From Pseudomonas sp. SLFW (GTDB taxonomy: Bacteria > Pseudomonadota > Gammaproteobacteria > Pseudomonadales > Pseudomonadaceae), in assembly GCF_009905615.1 (NCBI RefSeq), contig NZ_JAAAKW010000003.1, forward strand, positions 454,911-518,910: DNA of 64,000 bases, read 5' to 3'. This document shows positions 8,307 to 16,839 of this stretch, piece after piece (within the stretch, counting starts at the first letter, position 1; each line of letters opens with the position of its first letter). The notes below the pieces were generated by a model. The model saw only the letters and a program-made list of their open reading frames with translations. It was not told the origin of the DNA and did no database searches. The position numbers were made by a program, and so were the translations under genes.

Positions 8307-9581
8307 TCATCTCACTACCCACAATTGATCAACCTTGGTCGTAAAACTTGGGCTCATCATTCCTCGCCTCATCGCCCAACCCGGGTCAATGGGCACGCTC
8401 GCCGCCCGCAACGTCCCGCGTCCCCACCGTTCATTGATCTCATCCAACACGCTCATCACCTTCGCAGCCTCCACAGGCTGCGAATGCGCAAATAAGTCAT
8501 CCGTAAATTCACCAGGCTGACGCAGATCCATCAGCAAGACCTCGGCCTTGCTGTATTTGAACCCAGACCTGAACAGCCGATTGACCGCCTCTGTTGCAGC
8601 CTTGGTCATCAGCCGCACGTCATTGGTGGGGTACGGCAGTTCCACCAGCGCCCCATTCGCATACTTTGCTTCCTCCGGATTGAACATCCCGGTTCGAATG
8701 CTCACGCGGATTTTCTTGCACATCGAGTTCTGTGCCCGCAGCTTCTCTGCCGCGCGTTGCATGTAGGTGGCCACCGCTTCTTTGATCGGCTCGATCTCGG
8801 TCAGTCTGGTGCCGAACATCCGGCTGCAGCAGATTTCCTGTTTCGGAGGATCGGCCTCGCCCAGTTCGAGGCAGGGAGTGCCGGCCAATTCGCGAGCGGT
8901 TTTCTCGATCACCACGCTGAATTTCTTCCTCAGCGTCCACGCGTCGGCATTAGCCAGGTCCATGGCGGTCTTGATGCCCATCGTTTCCAGATGCGCCTTC
9001 ATGCGCTTGCCAACCCCCCAGACTTCGCCGACGTCGGTGTTACGCAGGGTCCAGTCCCGCTTGAACGGGTCGCAGATGTCGACCACGCCGCCCGTCTTTG
9101 ACAGCAGCCGCTTCGCCGTATGGTTCGCCAGTTTGGCCAAGGTCTTAGTCCGCGCGATACCAACCCCGACAGGGATGCCCGTCCGCTGAAATATCGCTGC
9201 GCGGATCTTGCGACCGAACGCCGTCAGGTCGCCCTGAATGCCAGTAAGGTCGGCAAACGCCTCGTCGATGCTGTAGACCTCAAGCGCTGGAACCATCGAC
9301 TCGATGATCATCATGACCCGCTCGCTCATGTCGCCGTACAGTGCGTAATTGCTGCTGAACGCGACCACGCCGTTTCGACGCAGGTGGTCTTTGATCTGAA
9401 AGTACGGCTGACCCATCTTCACAAACGGCTTGGCATCGTAGCTGCGCGCGATCACGCAGCCGTCGTTGTTCGACAGCACCACAATCGGGGTCTTGGCGAG
9501 GTCGGGGCGAAAGACGCGCTCGCAGCTGGCGTAGAAGCTGTTGCAGTCGATCAGCGCAAAAACCGGCTCAGGCGTGGTCAT
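8307..9581 (-). CDS. umuC: UmuC-type DNA polymerase V subunit (RumB-like)
   Basis: A 424-residue Y-family translesion polymerase of full UmuC length. The N-terminal ALIDCNSFYASCERVF supplies the first catalytic Asp (D12), and YSIDEAFADL supplies the D106-E107 pair. A helix-hairpin-helix region (VGEVWGVGKRMKAHLE) and the UmuC C-terminal extension are intact. It overlaps the end of umuD by 14 bp, so the two are co-translated. With cleaved UmuD it would copy past lesions during the SOS response, and its expression should follow the LexA box at 10023. Confidence 0.93.
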   Translation of the reverse strand: MTTPEPVFALIDCNSFYASCERVFRPDLAKTPIVVLSNNDGCVIARSYDAKPFVKMGQPYFQIKDHLRRNGVVAFSSNYALYGDMSERVMMIIESMVPALEVYSIDEAFADLTGIQGDLTAFGRKIRAAIFQRTGIPVGVGIARTKTLAKLANHTAKRLLSKTGGVVDICDPFKRDWTLRNTDVGEVWGVGKRMKAHLETMGIKTAMDLANADAWTLRKKFSVVIEKTARELAGTPCLELGEADPPKQEICCSRMFGTRLTEIEPIKEAVATYMQRAAEKLRAQNSMCKKIRVSIRTGMFNPEEAKYANGALVELPYPTNDVRLMTKAATEAVNRLFRSGFKYSKAEVLLMDLRQPGEFTDDLFAHSQPVEAAKVMSVLDEINERWGRGTLRAASVPIDPGWAMRRGMMSPSFTTKVDQLWVVR

Positions 9582-9999
9582 GGTCGCGAACGCTGTATTT
9601 TACAACGCCCCACATCACCAGTTCGTCACCTTCCATAATGTACCGGGAGGGAAACTTGCTGTTCTCCGACATCAGGATGATCGTGTTGTCGCGCTTGTGC
9701 AGGCGCTTGCAGACGGGTTCTCCGTTGACCGACGCGATCACGATGTCGCCGTGCACAGCGTCCAGGCTACGGTCCACGATCACCAGGTCGCCGCAAAACA
9801 TCCCCGCGCCTTGCATGCTGTCGCCCTCGATCTTCACCAGGTACACATGCGGCGCCCGGATGTCGAACAGCTCATCAAGCGAGATGTGTTTTTCGATATG
9901 GTCGGCGGCCGGGGACGGAAAGCCCGCCGGAACCTTGAAACCGTAGAGGGGGATTTTCTGGCCGGAGTTGGCCAAGGGGCCGAGGATGGTGACGCTCAT
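9568..9999 (-). CDS. umuD: UmuD-type SOS mutagenesis protein (S24 peptidase)
   Basis: A 143-residue UmuD homologue. Self-cleavage should occur at A25-G26, with catalytic Ser61 (GDSMQGAG) and Lys98 (VCKRL), spacing almost identical to E. coli UmuD. The ATG at 9999 is the likely start; the upstream ATG at 10032 lies inside the LexA box and would be in the operator. The gene is first in the umuDC unit. Confidence 0.92.
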   Translation of the reverse strand: MSVTILGPLANSGQKIPLYGFKVPAGFPSPAADHIEKHISLDELFDIRAPHVYLVKIEGDSMQGAGMFCGDLVIVDRSLDAVHGDIVIASVNGEPVCKRLHKRDNTIILMSENSKFPSRYIMEGDELVMWGVVKYSVRDHDHA

Positions 10000-10022
10000 G
10001 ATGCAAACCTGTGAGTGGATGA

Positions 10023-10038
10023 CTGTATGCATATACAG
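10023..10038. promoter_or_regulatory. LexA (SOS) box between umuDC and the SRAP gene
   Basis: CTGTATGCATATACAG matches the CTGT-N8-ACAG LexA consensus. It is centred between the divergent umuD start (9999, minus) and the SRAP start (10099, plus), so one operator may repress both. Confidence 0.85.
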
Positions 10039-10098
10039 TTAACGTTCTGGTTCGTCTGTGGTCAATCTGATATTGGGAAAATTTCGACGGGTGACATC

Positions 10099-10824
10099 AT
10101 GTGCGGACGCTATTCGATCTACGAGCCGATGGATCACTACCTGAAAGAGCTGGCGCCAGAGCAGTTGGTGATCAACGGGTATGACCTCTGGCCGATTGAG
10201 CGGTACAACGTCGCGCCGTCTACCCGAGTCGAAATCATCCGCGCCACAGAGGACGGGCTGAGCGTCGACAAAGTGAAATGGGGCTGGTCGCCATTTTGGG
10301 CGAAGGGAGAGGGAAAACGTCCGGCGCCGATCAACGCCAGGGTCGAGACCGCGATGACGGGGAAGTTCTTCAAACAGCTATGGCCGAATGGGCGGGCACT
10401 GGCGCCCGCGAATGGCTGGTTTGAATGGGTCAAAGATCCGAGCGACCCGAAAAAGAAACAGCCCTATTTCATTCGGCTAAAGGAAGAAGGGCCGATGTTC
10501 TTCGCCGCGTTGGGAGAGGTGCATCAGGGGCTTGAGCCGGACCCGCAGGATGGTTTTGTGATCATCACCGCCGACTCAGATCAGGGGATGGTGGACATAC
10601 ATGATCGGCGCCCGGTGGTGCTGAGTCCGAAGCATGCGAGGGAATGGGTCGATCCCGAAACGACGCCAGAGCGCGCCGCTGAAATCGCGAGGGAGTGCTG
10701 CAGGCCGACCGGCGAGTTTGAATGGTTCACCGTCAGCAAGGCGGTAGGAAACGTGAGAAACCAAGGCCCTGAACTCATCGAGCCTGACACGGCCTCTGAT
10801 CTTTTTAGCGATGACAACCGGTGA
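10099..10824 (+). CDS. SRAP protein (SOS-response associated peptidase, YedK/HMCES family)
   Basis: A 241-residue protein starting MCGRYSIYEP, where Cys2 becomes the catalytic N-terminal residue after Met removal. Other family residues are visible: INARVET (the Asn that positions the substrate), GWFEW (Glu) and DIHDRRPVVL (the His motif). SRAP proteins form stable crosslinks to abasic sites in single-stranded DNA and so shield them. ATG 10099 was chosen because the family requires Cys at position 2; the upstream ATG at 10015 would hide it. It is divergent from umuDC and shares the LexA box region. Confidence 0.92.
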   Translation: MCGRYSIYEPMDHYLKELAPEQLVINGYDLWPIERYNVAPSTRVEIIRATEDGLSVDKVKWGWSPFWAKGEGKRPAPINARVETAMTGKFFKQLWPNGRALAPANGWFEWVKDPSDPKKKQPYFIRLKEEGPMFFAALGEVHQGLEPDPQDGFVIITADSDQGMVDIHDRRPVVLSPKHAREWVDPETTPERAAEIARECCRPTGEFEWFTVSKAVGNVRNQGPELIEPDTASDLFSDDNR

Positions 10825-10861
10825 GGTTCAGGTCGGCAAATGTGGGAAGGTCGCGGTCGGG

Positions 10862-11167
10862 TCAGTCCAGAGCTGGCGACTGCGATCTGTGCAGCGTAGG
10901 CGTTTCGTCGAACGTTGCGCCATGATCTCGCATGCATGCGTAAACGCTTTCGAGTTGCTCGTCGTCGAGCGTCAGCAGCGCGGAGAGATAGAAGTGCATG
11001 TGCTGGCCCAAGGTACGAGGCTCAACCCCGCCAGTGTACTTGCGCCACTGAGAGCCACCCGCTAACCCGACAAGGTCGGCCATTTGTTGACTGGTCAGAT
11101 TCAAACGGGCTTTCAACTGGGCCAGTTCAGCCGCGCTCGGCGGCTGATAATATTGGATTCGGATCAT
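10862..11167 (-). CDS. Helix-turn-helix (XRE-like) phage regulator
   Basis: A 101-residue protein. Residues 10-50 (AELAQLKARLNLTSQQMADL ... QWRKYTGG) have the pattern of an XRE-type helix-turn-helix, followed by a helical tail. Related small regulators occur beside phage late genes. The target is unknown; the palindromes at 11759-11790 are candidates. It is convergent with the SRAP gene. Confidence 0.6.
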   Translation of the reverse strand: MIRIQYYQPPSAAELAQLKARLNLTSQQMADLVGLAGGSQWRKYTGGVEPRTLGQHMHFYLSALLTLDDEQLESVYACMRDHGATFDETPTLHRSQSPALD

Positions 11168-11198
11168 GGGGGCCTATGCCCCGACGGGGCTTTTGGGG

Positions 11199-11405
11199 CT
11201 AGATGAAATGTTTGACTGCGGCGGCACATGCGAATGCAGCCAACGCGGCGGCGGCACCCAGGCCAAATGGCAACCAGACTTTTCTAGGGTCATCAGGTTT
11301 TAGGTAACGACGGTGCATCTCTTCGTTAAAGGCCGCAACGTCGGCCTGCAGTTTGGCAAACCGTTCAGATCGGTCAGCATTCGATTCAGTGCGAGGGGTG
11401 GACAT
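11199..11405 (-). CDS. Small membrane protein with N-terminal coiled coil
   Basis: A 68-residue ORF from ATG 11405 (a second ATG at 11414 is possible; GAGAGG lies upstream). It has a polar helical N-terminal half and one transmembrane helix near the C-terminus (FGLGAAAALAAFACAAA). A palindrome (GCCCCGACGGGGC, 11178-11190) with TTTT on the plus side lies just past its end. No family is recognised. It has the same architecture as the next small gene. Confidence 0.45.
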   Translation of the reverse strand: MSTPRTESNADRSERFAKLQADVAAFNEEMHRRYLKPDDPRKVWLPFGLGAAAALAAFACAAAVKHFI

Positions 11406-11528
11406 ATCAAGCATCCTCTCTTGGAAAAGTGCGAATCATCGTTGCACCTTTGTGCACACTTTAGACTTGGTGAAAGCGGCAACTCAAGCCGCCCTCATAA
11501 GAAACTCAATTGTTGGCAAAGCTCGTAT

Positions 11529-11720
11529 TCACGCTCGCAGCAACGTCAGTAGCGCCACACACGCCGTAATCAGACCAGCGCCCACGACAGCCGGATACCA
11601 CATGGCTTCGCGTCTCATCTTGTCCTCCTCTGCTGCCAGCTTCCGACTTTCGATCATCAGCTTGTGAATTTCCACCGAAAACCTTTCCAGTTCCAAGTGC
11701 TCACGATCCTCTCTCATCAT
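11529..11720 (-). CDS. Small membrane protein with charged helix
   Basis: A 63-residue ORF. About 40 residues of highly charged, probably coiled-coil helix are followed by a single transmembrane segment (YPAVVGAGLITACVALLTLL). It resembles the preceding small protein in layout but not clearly in sequence. Phage membrane proteins of this size are often lysis or exclusion accessories; nothing here decides between these. Confidence 0.45.
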   Translation of the reverse strand: MMREDREHLELERFSVEIHKLMIESRKLAAEEDKMRREAMWYPAVVGAGLITACVALLTLLRA

Positions 11721-12124
11721 GCCTTCATCCTTGCGTGCTATCGGGTCGCGGTTGGTGCGCTATCGATAGCTAATCGTACCCTTTGGGTACACCACAGCAA
11801 GCTTAAATTTGTAACTTTGGAAGCGAGACGAGTTGTGGAATTCTCCGACGTTTCCGTCCGATTTAGCTGACCCATGAGGGTGCAGATTCTCCGGGCATTG
11901 CTGAATCTCGGCTACTTCAAGATCGGATAAATCACTGCAGATCAGGTGCAATGCAGGGTGTGGCTACCATCCCACCATCTGGCAATAAATCGACCATGAG
12001 GCGAGTTTCCATCGAGTCTTTCATTTGGTTTCATATGCCGTTTTGACGAATGGGTGAGCGCGATCAAGGCTGTTGTCATGGAAGCAAGACAGCTTTCACA
12101 AAAGCGAATCTCGGGGAATAGACC
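11721..12124. other. Regulatory gap upstream of antirepressor-like gene
   Basis: This 404-bp stretch separates the minus-strand small genes from the plus-strand antirepressor-like gene. It holds two perfect palindromes (11759-11770 and 11776-11790). The ORFs on the minus strand (11760-11951, 11942-12169) overlap each other and the palindromes and show no domain, so I treat the region as non-coding. Confidence 0.5.
11759..11790. promoter_or_regulatory. Two adjacent perfect palindromes, candidate operator
   Basis: GCTATCGATAGC (11759-11770) and GTACCC-TTT-GGGTAC (11776-11790) lie 5 bp apart between divergently arranged regulators. Such paired dyads are typical of repressor operators. The binding protein is unknown. 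Confidence 0.45.
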
Positions 12125-12835
12125 ATGCAAATTCCGAAGGCGATCATTCCAAGCATCATTCCTTTTCACGCTTCTGAGCTGTTACTAATCGACTATGAAG
12201 GCGAGCCATTTGTCCCAATGAAACCCTTGGTCCAGGGATTGGGGCTAAGCTGGAAAACTCAGCTACCCAAGCTCCGGTCAAATCTGTTTTCGTGTCTGGT
12301 TCAGAAAATTGTGATAATTACGTGCAGAGGCCGTCGAGCTATGACCTGCCTACCCCTACGTAAGCTCGGGGGATGGTTGATGACAGTAAGTAAAGACACA
12401 TTCACACCTTCTCACCGAGAACGCATCAGGATTTATCAGCAGGAATGTGATGATGTACTCTGGAGGCATTGGCTGTTAGGGAGGCCGTTGGGAAGACCAT
12501 TTGCGATCAATGATCAGATGGGGAAGCACCTCGCCGCACAGTGCTCGGCGGGTTGCCATCGGGCTGCAGCATTTGTCGATGAGATGGTACCCAAATCAGG
12601 TGGCATTGCTGATAGCCAAACCGCGACACGACTAGCCATCCTCTTATTAATCGGTAGGCGATGGCTAGTAACATTTAACACCAATGGTGAGCCACAGCTC
12701 ATGGATGTGCCGGTTGATGCAGGGATTTTTACTCCTGACAAAATTCTAACGTGGATTCGCGAGCCCGACGGCGCTTGTCTATCGTTTATCCCAGAGTTGC
12801 TAGGTGCTATCGGAGACCGGCTAAAAAAGAAATGA
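12125..12835 (+). CDS. Phage antirepressor (P22 AR N-terminal domain) protein
   Basis: A 236-residue protein. Residues 15-115 (ELLLIDYEGEPFVPMKPLVQ ... LPLRKLGGWLMTVSKDT ... YQQECDDVLWRHWL) have the conserved pattern of the P22_AR_N domain found at the N-terminus of phage antirepressors. The C-terminal half is not a recognised DNA-binding or KilAC domain. Such proteins counteract phage repressors. The gene lies in the cargo zone, far from cI, so its target may be another phage's repressor. Confidence 0.7.
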   Translation: MQIPKAIIPSIIPFHASELLLIDYEGEPFVPMKPLVQGLGLSWKTQLPKLRSNLFSCLVQKIVIITCRGRRAMTCLPLRKLGGWLMTVSKDTFTPSHRERIRIYQQECDDVLWRHWLLGRPLGRPFAINDQMGKHLAAQCSAGCHRAAAFVDEMVPKSGGIADSQTATRLAILLLIGRRWLVTFNTNGEPQLMDVPVDAGIFTPDKILTWIREPDGACLSFIPELLGAIGDRLKKK

Positions 12836-13044
12836 GCGCACTCCAAATTATGAATGCTCAGACGACTTGACCGGTATCAACCTCAGCTCTATCTGATACG
12901 TGAAAAATGTGACCAAGATGATCTAGACTTTATTCATCCACATAGGGACACTGCGTGATATCGACTCTGAGTTTGCCATAACCCGCGACGCTTACAAGCT
13001 CAATCCACCTTAATTTTACATGTATGATAGGTTTGAACAACATA

Positions 13045-14658
13045 ATGAAAACGGTGATCCCTAAGGGCTTTTTTTTTGAAAGCCTAACTAGATGGAGCTA
13101 TTTCCCAACTCAAAAGCGCGAGCCTGAGTTCGTCCCTTCTTTGAACACCGAAAAGTTTACCCCGGAGGTTGCGCTGGAGCTGGGTAAGCTCAAGCTCCGG
13201 AAGGGCGGGTATGATCAATTAGAATACAGATTGACTCGTCACAATCTTGCGACCCGTCCCCTATCCATTCCACATCCTCACGCCTACGCAGATCTGTGCC
13301 TCACTCTAGAATCAAACATAGATAAAATACTCGAGACTGTGGATATTTATAACAACCCTAACAGCCTGATAAAACCTGCTCGGAACAGCTCTGGTCGTCT
13401 AATAGTAATGGATTATGGCGATCCACTTATTAATTCAAGCCGACTAGTAACCCACAGCTTTGGGAAAAGATTTAGAGTCCAAACAGACATCACCAATTGC
13501 TATTCAAGCATCTATACTCACGCACTACCTTGGGCATTGATGGGTCTTGAACATTCGAAAGCCAACTTGCAAAAAGAACACTGGTTCAATCAGATAGACG
13601 CGAGCTTTCGAAACATAAAACGGAACGAGACACAAGGGATTGGGATTGGTCCCGCGGTATCAAACATTGCAGCCGAGATAATATTGGGACGCATTGACCT
13701 TACCCTTTCAAACAAATATGACTATCATAGATATATAGATGACTACACATGCTACTGCAGGACACATGAAGAAGCCTTAAAGTTCATAGCAGATTTAGAC
13801 TCTGCTCTGAGAAGCTATAAGATGACCTTGAACGTAAGTAAAACCCGGATCGATCCCCTGCCCGCGTGCGTCAGCAGCGAGTGGGTATTGGAGTTGCAAT
13901 CTAGGGCACCTCTGGGTTCGTTCACCAACCATTTGAATGAGGTAAGCTTTATTCGTCATAGCAGTATAGCGGCGATAAAATATTTAGAACTGGCGATCCA
14001 TCTGAACCAAAAATCCCCTGACGGCAGCATAATAAAATTTGCTGTAAAATCGATACTTGATCAACTCCAGCCCGACGGAAACAACGTAGTAACTCAATAC
14101 ATACTTAACCTATCCTTCATTTATCCACATTTGCTCCCTCTCCTAGATGCCGTAATTGACAGTGACTCAGACGGAGTAGAAGCTTATGAAAAGCATCTTA
14201 CCGAAATCGCGATCGAGCATTGTAAATCCAAGCGATCTGATGGCATATGCTGGCCACTTTACTATCTACACAAGCTTTCACTGAAGGTATCTCCTCTCCT
14301 TAGAGACGCAGTGCTGGCATCTGAGGACTGCACAGCATTGCTGTTGTTGGAAACTTTTCCCGAACACTACGGGGCAACTGAAGCATTCGTGAAATCGCTA
14401 CAGTCTGCGTCTGATTACGATCAGGACAAATACTGGCTTTTAACTTATCAAATGTTGAGGTGGAACCGTTACAAGGGCATAAAATCCAGCGACGCTTTCG
14501 ACTTGATGAAACATCTGGAGGTGAGCTTTTCAAACATTGATAACACTCCCTCCGCAAGTGAGCTAAAGCTCCAAGCAAAAAAAGACGAAGAAGTTGCTGA
14601 ATACTTCGAATGTTTGTTTGATGAGCTGGATGCTGGAAATTCTAATAACGATACATGA
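13045..14658 (+). CDS. Stand-alone reverse transcriptase, candidate defence-associated RT
   Basis: A 537-residue protein (544 from the ATG at 13024; neither start has a strong ribosome binding site). The first half is a reverse transcriptase. Motif A is VQTDITNCYSSIYTHALPW (Asp near residue 148), motif B-like TQGIGIGPAVSN lies near 197, and the catalytic loop is HRYIDDY (YIDD at 230-233) in place of YADD. There is no maturase, endonuclease or CRISPR domain. The C-terminal 250 residues are helical and unrecognised, as in Abi-type and UG-class defence RTs. The gene is AT-rich compared with the phage modules on both sides, a sign of transfer. The RT class cannot be named with confidence, and no retron msr-msd structure is evident in the 209 bp upstream. 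Confidence 0.82.
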   Translation: MKTVIPKGFFFESLTRWSYFPTQKREPEFVPSLNTEKFTPEVALELGKLKLRKGGYDQLEYRLTRHNLATRPLSIPHPHAYADLCLTLESNIDKILETVDIYNNPNSLIKPARNSSGRLIVMDYGDPLINSSRLVTHSFGKRFRVQTDITNCYSSIYTHALPWALMGLEHSKANLQKEHWFNQIDASFRNIKRNETQGIGIGPAVSNIAAEIILGRIDLTLSNKYDYHRYIDDYTCYCRTHEEALKFIADLDSALRSYKMTLNVSKTRIDPLPACVSSEWVLELQSRAPLGSFTNHLNEVSFIRHSSIAAIKYLELAIHLNQKSPDGSIIKFAVKSILDQLQPDGNNVVTQYILNLSFIYPHLLPLLDAVIDSDSDGVEAYEKHLTEIAIEHCKSKRSDGICWPLYYLHKLSLKVSPLLRDAVLASEDCTALLLLETFPEHYGATEAFVKSLQSASDYDQDKYWLLTYQMLRWNRYKGIKSSDAFDLMKHLEVSFSNIDNTPSASELKLQAKKDEEVAEYFECLFDELDAGNSNNDT

Positions 14659-14752
14659 GAAATGCACCTAGCATCGCCGCGCCGCCGTAGCCAAACGCGT
14701 ATCAAAACACATGCACAGTTATTTAAGGGCCGCAGAATTCAGTCGATCTCGG

Positions 14753-15283
14753 CTACCTAGGAACAGATGTGACTGTTCTTAGGTAAGCCTGACAAGCCCG
14801 CAACGCAATCAACCCTCGATCTCCATCGTCGGTGATGCCGACAATTCGTTGAGCATGCGCTGGGTCAAGTTCGGCTCGATGGGTTCCATGATCCAAGCGG
14901 CGGGCGGAGGTGGTGGCAGACACTCCACCGCCTTCGCGGTCGGTCGCGCTGAGTACGACTGACAACCGTAAGTCAGCAGTAGCAAGGCGATCAAGCAGGC
15001 GTTTCTGACCCTTCTGTGCATCAGACAATTCCTTATGGTGAGTTTGTTCGCTGATCTGCAGCCGTCTCTCGACTGCAAGTCGCTTGTGTTGTTCTTTGAG
15101 TTGCGCAGCCGCGCTCGCGATTGACGAGTCGCTCAGCGCCTCGTGGTGCAATCGTGCTTGTCGTTCAAGCTGGTGGCCGTAGCGCCAATCCTGGATCTGC
15201 CAAATGCCCGATGCAGTCGCTACGGACGAAATCGCCACGATCCCGACGACCGTGCCGACGCCCAATATCCTGGGCGAAATCAT
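14753..15283 (-). CDS. Rz-like inner-membrane spanin subunit
   Basis: A 176-residue protein starting MISPRILGVG, with an N-terminal membrane anchor followed by long periplasmic coiled-coil helices (SIASAAAQLKEQHKRLAVE ...), the layout of phage Rz i-spanins. Its ATG overlaps the endolysin stop (ATGA). The Rz1-like lipoprotein is encoded inside it in another frame. With Rz1 it would bridge inner and outer membrane and fuse them at the end of lysis. Confidence 0.75.
   Translation of the reverse strand: MISPRILGVGTVVGIVAISSVATASGIWQIQDWRYGHQLERQARLHHEALSDSSIASAAAQLKEQHKRLAVERRLQISEQTHHKELSDAQKGQKRLLDRLATADLRLSVVLSATDREGGGVSATTSARRLDHGTHRAELDPAHAQRIVGITDDGDRGLIALRACQAYLRTVTSVPR
14809..15021 (-). 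CDS. Rz1-like outer-membrane spanin lipoprotein nested in Rz
   Basis: A 70-residue protein (MHRRVRNACLIALLLLTYGC...) with a lipoprotein signal peptide and Cys20 in the lipobox, then a proline-rich mature part (CLPPPPPAAW). It lies wholly within the Rz gene in a different frame, the classic nested Rz/Rz1 arrangement. Confidence 0.75.
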   Translation of the reverse strand: MHRRVRNACLIALLLLTYGCQSYSARPTAKAVECLPPPPPAAWIMEPIEPNLTQRMLNELSASPTMEIEG

Positions 15284-15726
15284 CTCAGCGCCCTCTCCAC
15301 TCCTGTGGTGATCAAGTTCACTGGATAAGGAACGCATCCGTTTTCGTGGCGAATGATGCCAACCACTAACGCACTCAGAACGAAGGCGCATCCAAGGTCG
15401 AGCGAGGTATCTGTTCCAACGCTCATGCCGGATGCCACGGTCCTGATATATGCCTCGGTGTCGTTCTCTGTGCCCGGTGCCCATCGTGTGATGATCTCGC
15501 GCACTGTATCGATGCCCCTGCTGCCAACGTTGGGCTGACCGTCCTTGCCTCGGTAGATGAGGATTAGTTTCGCAAGCGCACGGATGCCGTTCTCAGGCGT
15601 GTCAAACCGAGCGAATCGTTTCTCAATGGCGGGATCAGGGGTGAGTTGGCCCTGCCATTGGTTGCGGGCGTTGTACTCAATGTTGCCGGGATTGTTGTTT
15701 CGAACCCCACGTGTGATTACTGGCAC
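15280..15726 (-). CDS. Phage endolysin-like muralytic protein
   Basis: A 148-residue protein. The N-terminal RGVRNNNPGNIEYN and FDTPENGIRALAKLI segments are typical of a phage lytic/structural protein family with a lysozyme-like fold. The C-terminal part ends in a hydrophobic stretch (CAFVLSALVVGII), possibly a membrane segment. It is the first gene of the endolysin-Rz-Rz1 cassette that follows the tail genes. The exact bond cleaved is not clear from the sequence. Confidence 0.7.
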   Translation of the reverse strand: MPVITRGVRNNNPGNIEYNARNQWQGQLTPDPAIEKRFARFDTPENGIRALAKLILIYRGKDGQPNVGSRGIDTVREIITRWAPGTENDTEAYIRTVASGMSVGTDTSLDLGCAFVLSALVVGIIRHENGCVPYPVNLITTGVERALR

Positions 15727-15785
15727 TGCTTTTCTCCAGGCGAAAAAAAACCGCTCGATGGCGGCGTGTGATGATGTTCGCGTGC

Positions 15786-16820
15786 CTACAACTGCACGAC
15801 CTTCAGCGGCTTTTTGGCCTTCCTGCCTTTGGCATTAGCCTTCCCTTTCTTCCCACCGTTGCACTCGATAGTGGTGGTCCAGCCTGCTTGGGTGAATACC
15901 TGTTCCACGGAGTCCACCAAATAGACCCCGTCCACGCCGACCTTGAAGCCTTGGGCGTTGATAAGGCGCTCTGCGAATACGTCGGTCCGGCCTAGCATCT
16001 CCAGTCGCACACCGGCTGTAGAACGGTTGAATCCGGCGAGGCGTGCCTTTGCTGCGGCTTCGGCAGCACTCTTGCTGGGGTGAATGTGTCGATCCGTGTG
16101 AACCGGTGGGAGTCCCTCGGCGACGTCTTCATTATCGAGCTGGACGGTGCTGAGACTCCCCTTCTTGTCGGCGTAATCAGCCTTGACGGCTTTCTTAACG
16201 TTGTCGTCCCCGAGGCGGAATTGCCATCGGGAGATGTGGCATCGCCTGATCAGCACCACCGGTAGCTCTTTGCCGCTGACACTGGCGCCGCCTTGTCGTG
16301 GTAGAACGATGAGTTTCCCGTCCGCGACCTTGGCGGTGCAGTCGTAATGCTTTGCCAATCGGGTGATGAAGCTCAGATCGGACTCGCTCAATTGGTCGGC
16401 GCGATCCACGAGGGTTTGCACCGGGCATTCAGGCTTCCAGCCATTTCGACCGGCAATATCCGACACAAGGCTGGCCAGGCTCACACCTTCCCAACTACCG
16501 CTGCGTGTGGTCTTCGCGCTGCTGCGTGTGTCGCTGGACTTACTGCGAATGACGAGAGTGTCGGGCGGCCCCGACACTTCGATTTCATCTACCGTGTACT
16601 TGCCTATCAAGGCCATTTTCTGCCCTTCGTATCCGAGATACACCTCCATCCGAGCGCCATGTTTCGGCAGGCTGACGGCGCCGTCGCGATCATCGATGCG
16701 AAGCTCGAAGTCATCCGAACTGGCGCCAGGTTTATCGACCGTTCGTATCTGCAGCATGCGGTCGTTGATAACGGCTGTGATGTCGAGGCCGTTGGCGACG
16801 ATTCTGTAGATCGGTTTCAC
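15786..16820 (-). CDS. Phage late control D protein (P2 gpD, baseplate hub)
   Basis: A 344-residue gpD homologue. The N-terminus (YRIVANGLDITAVINDRMLQ) and middle (LSESDLSFITRLAKHYDC) follow the P2 D / VgrG-like hub pattern, and a Lys-rich C-terminal tail follows. In contractile phages gpD forms the hub at the end of the tail tube, to which the gpV spike attaches. It is the last tail gene in the minus-strand operon, after U and X. Confidence 0.9.
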   Translation of the reverse strand: MKPIYRIVANGLDITAVINDRMLQIRTVDKPGASSDDFELRIDDRDGAVSLPKHGARMEVYLGYEGQKMALIGKYTVDEIEVSGPPDTLVIRSKSSDTRSSAKTTRSGSWEGVSLASLVSDIAGRNGWKPECPVQTLVDRADQLSESDLSFITRLAKHYDCTAKVADGKLIVLPRQGGASVSGKELPVVLIRRCHISRWQFRLGDDNVKKAVKADYADKKGSLSTVQLDNEDVAEGLPPVHTDRHIHPSKSAAEAAAKARLAGFNRSTAGVRLEMLGRTDVFAERLINAQGFKVGVDGVYLVDSVEQVFTQAGWTTTIECNGGKKGKANAKGRKAKKPLKVVQL

Positions 16821-16839
16821 CCTACTGCTCCATTAACGT

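Noticed and set aside
12836..13044. A retron msr-msd RNA upstream of the reverse transcriptase
   Set aside because: Only a weak 6-bp inverted repeat is seen; the paired a1/a2 repeats and stem-loops of a retron are not evident by eye.
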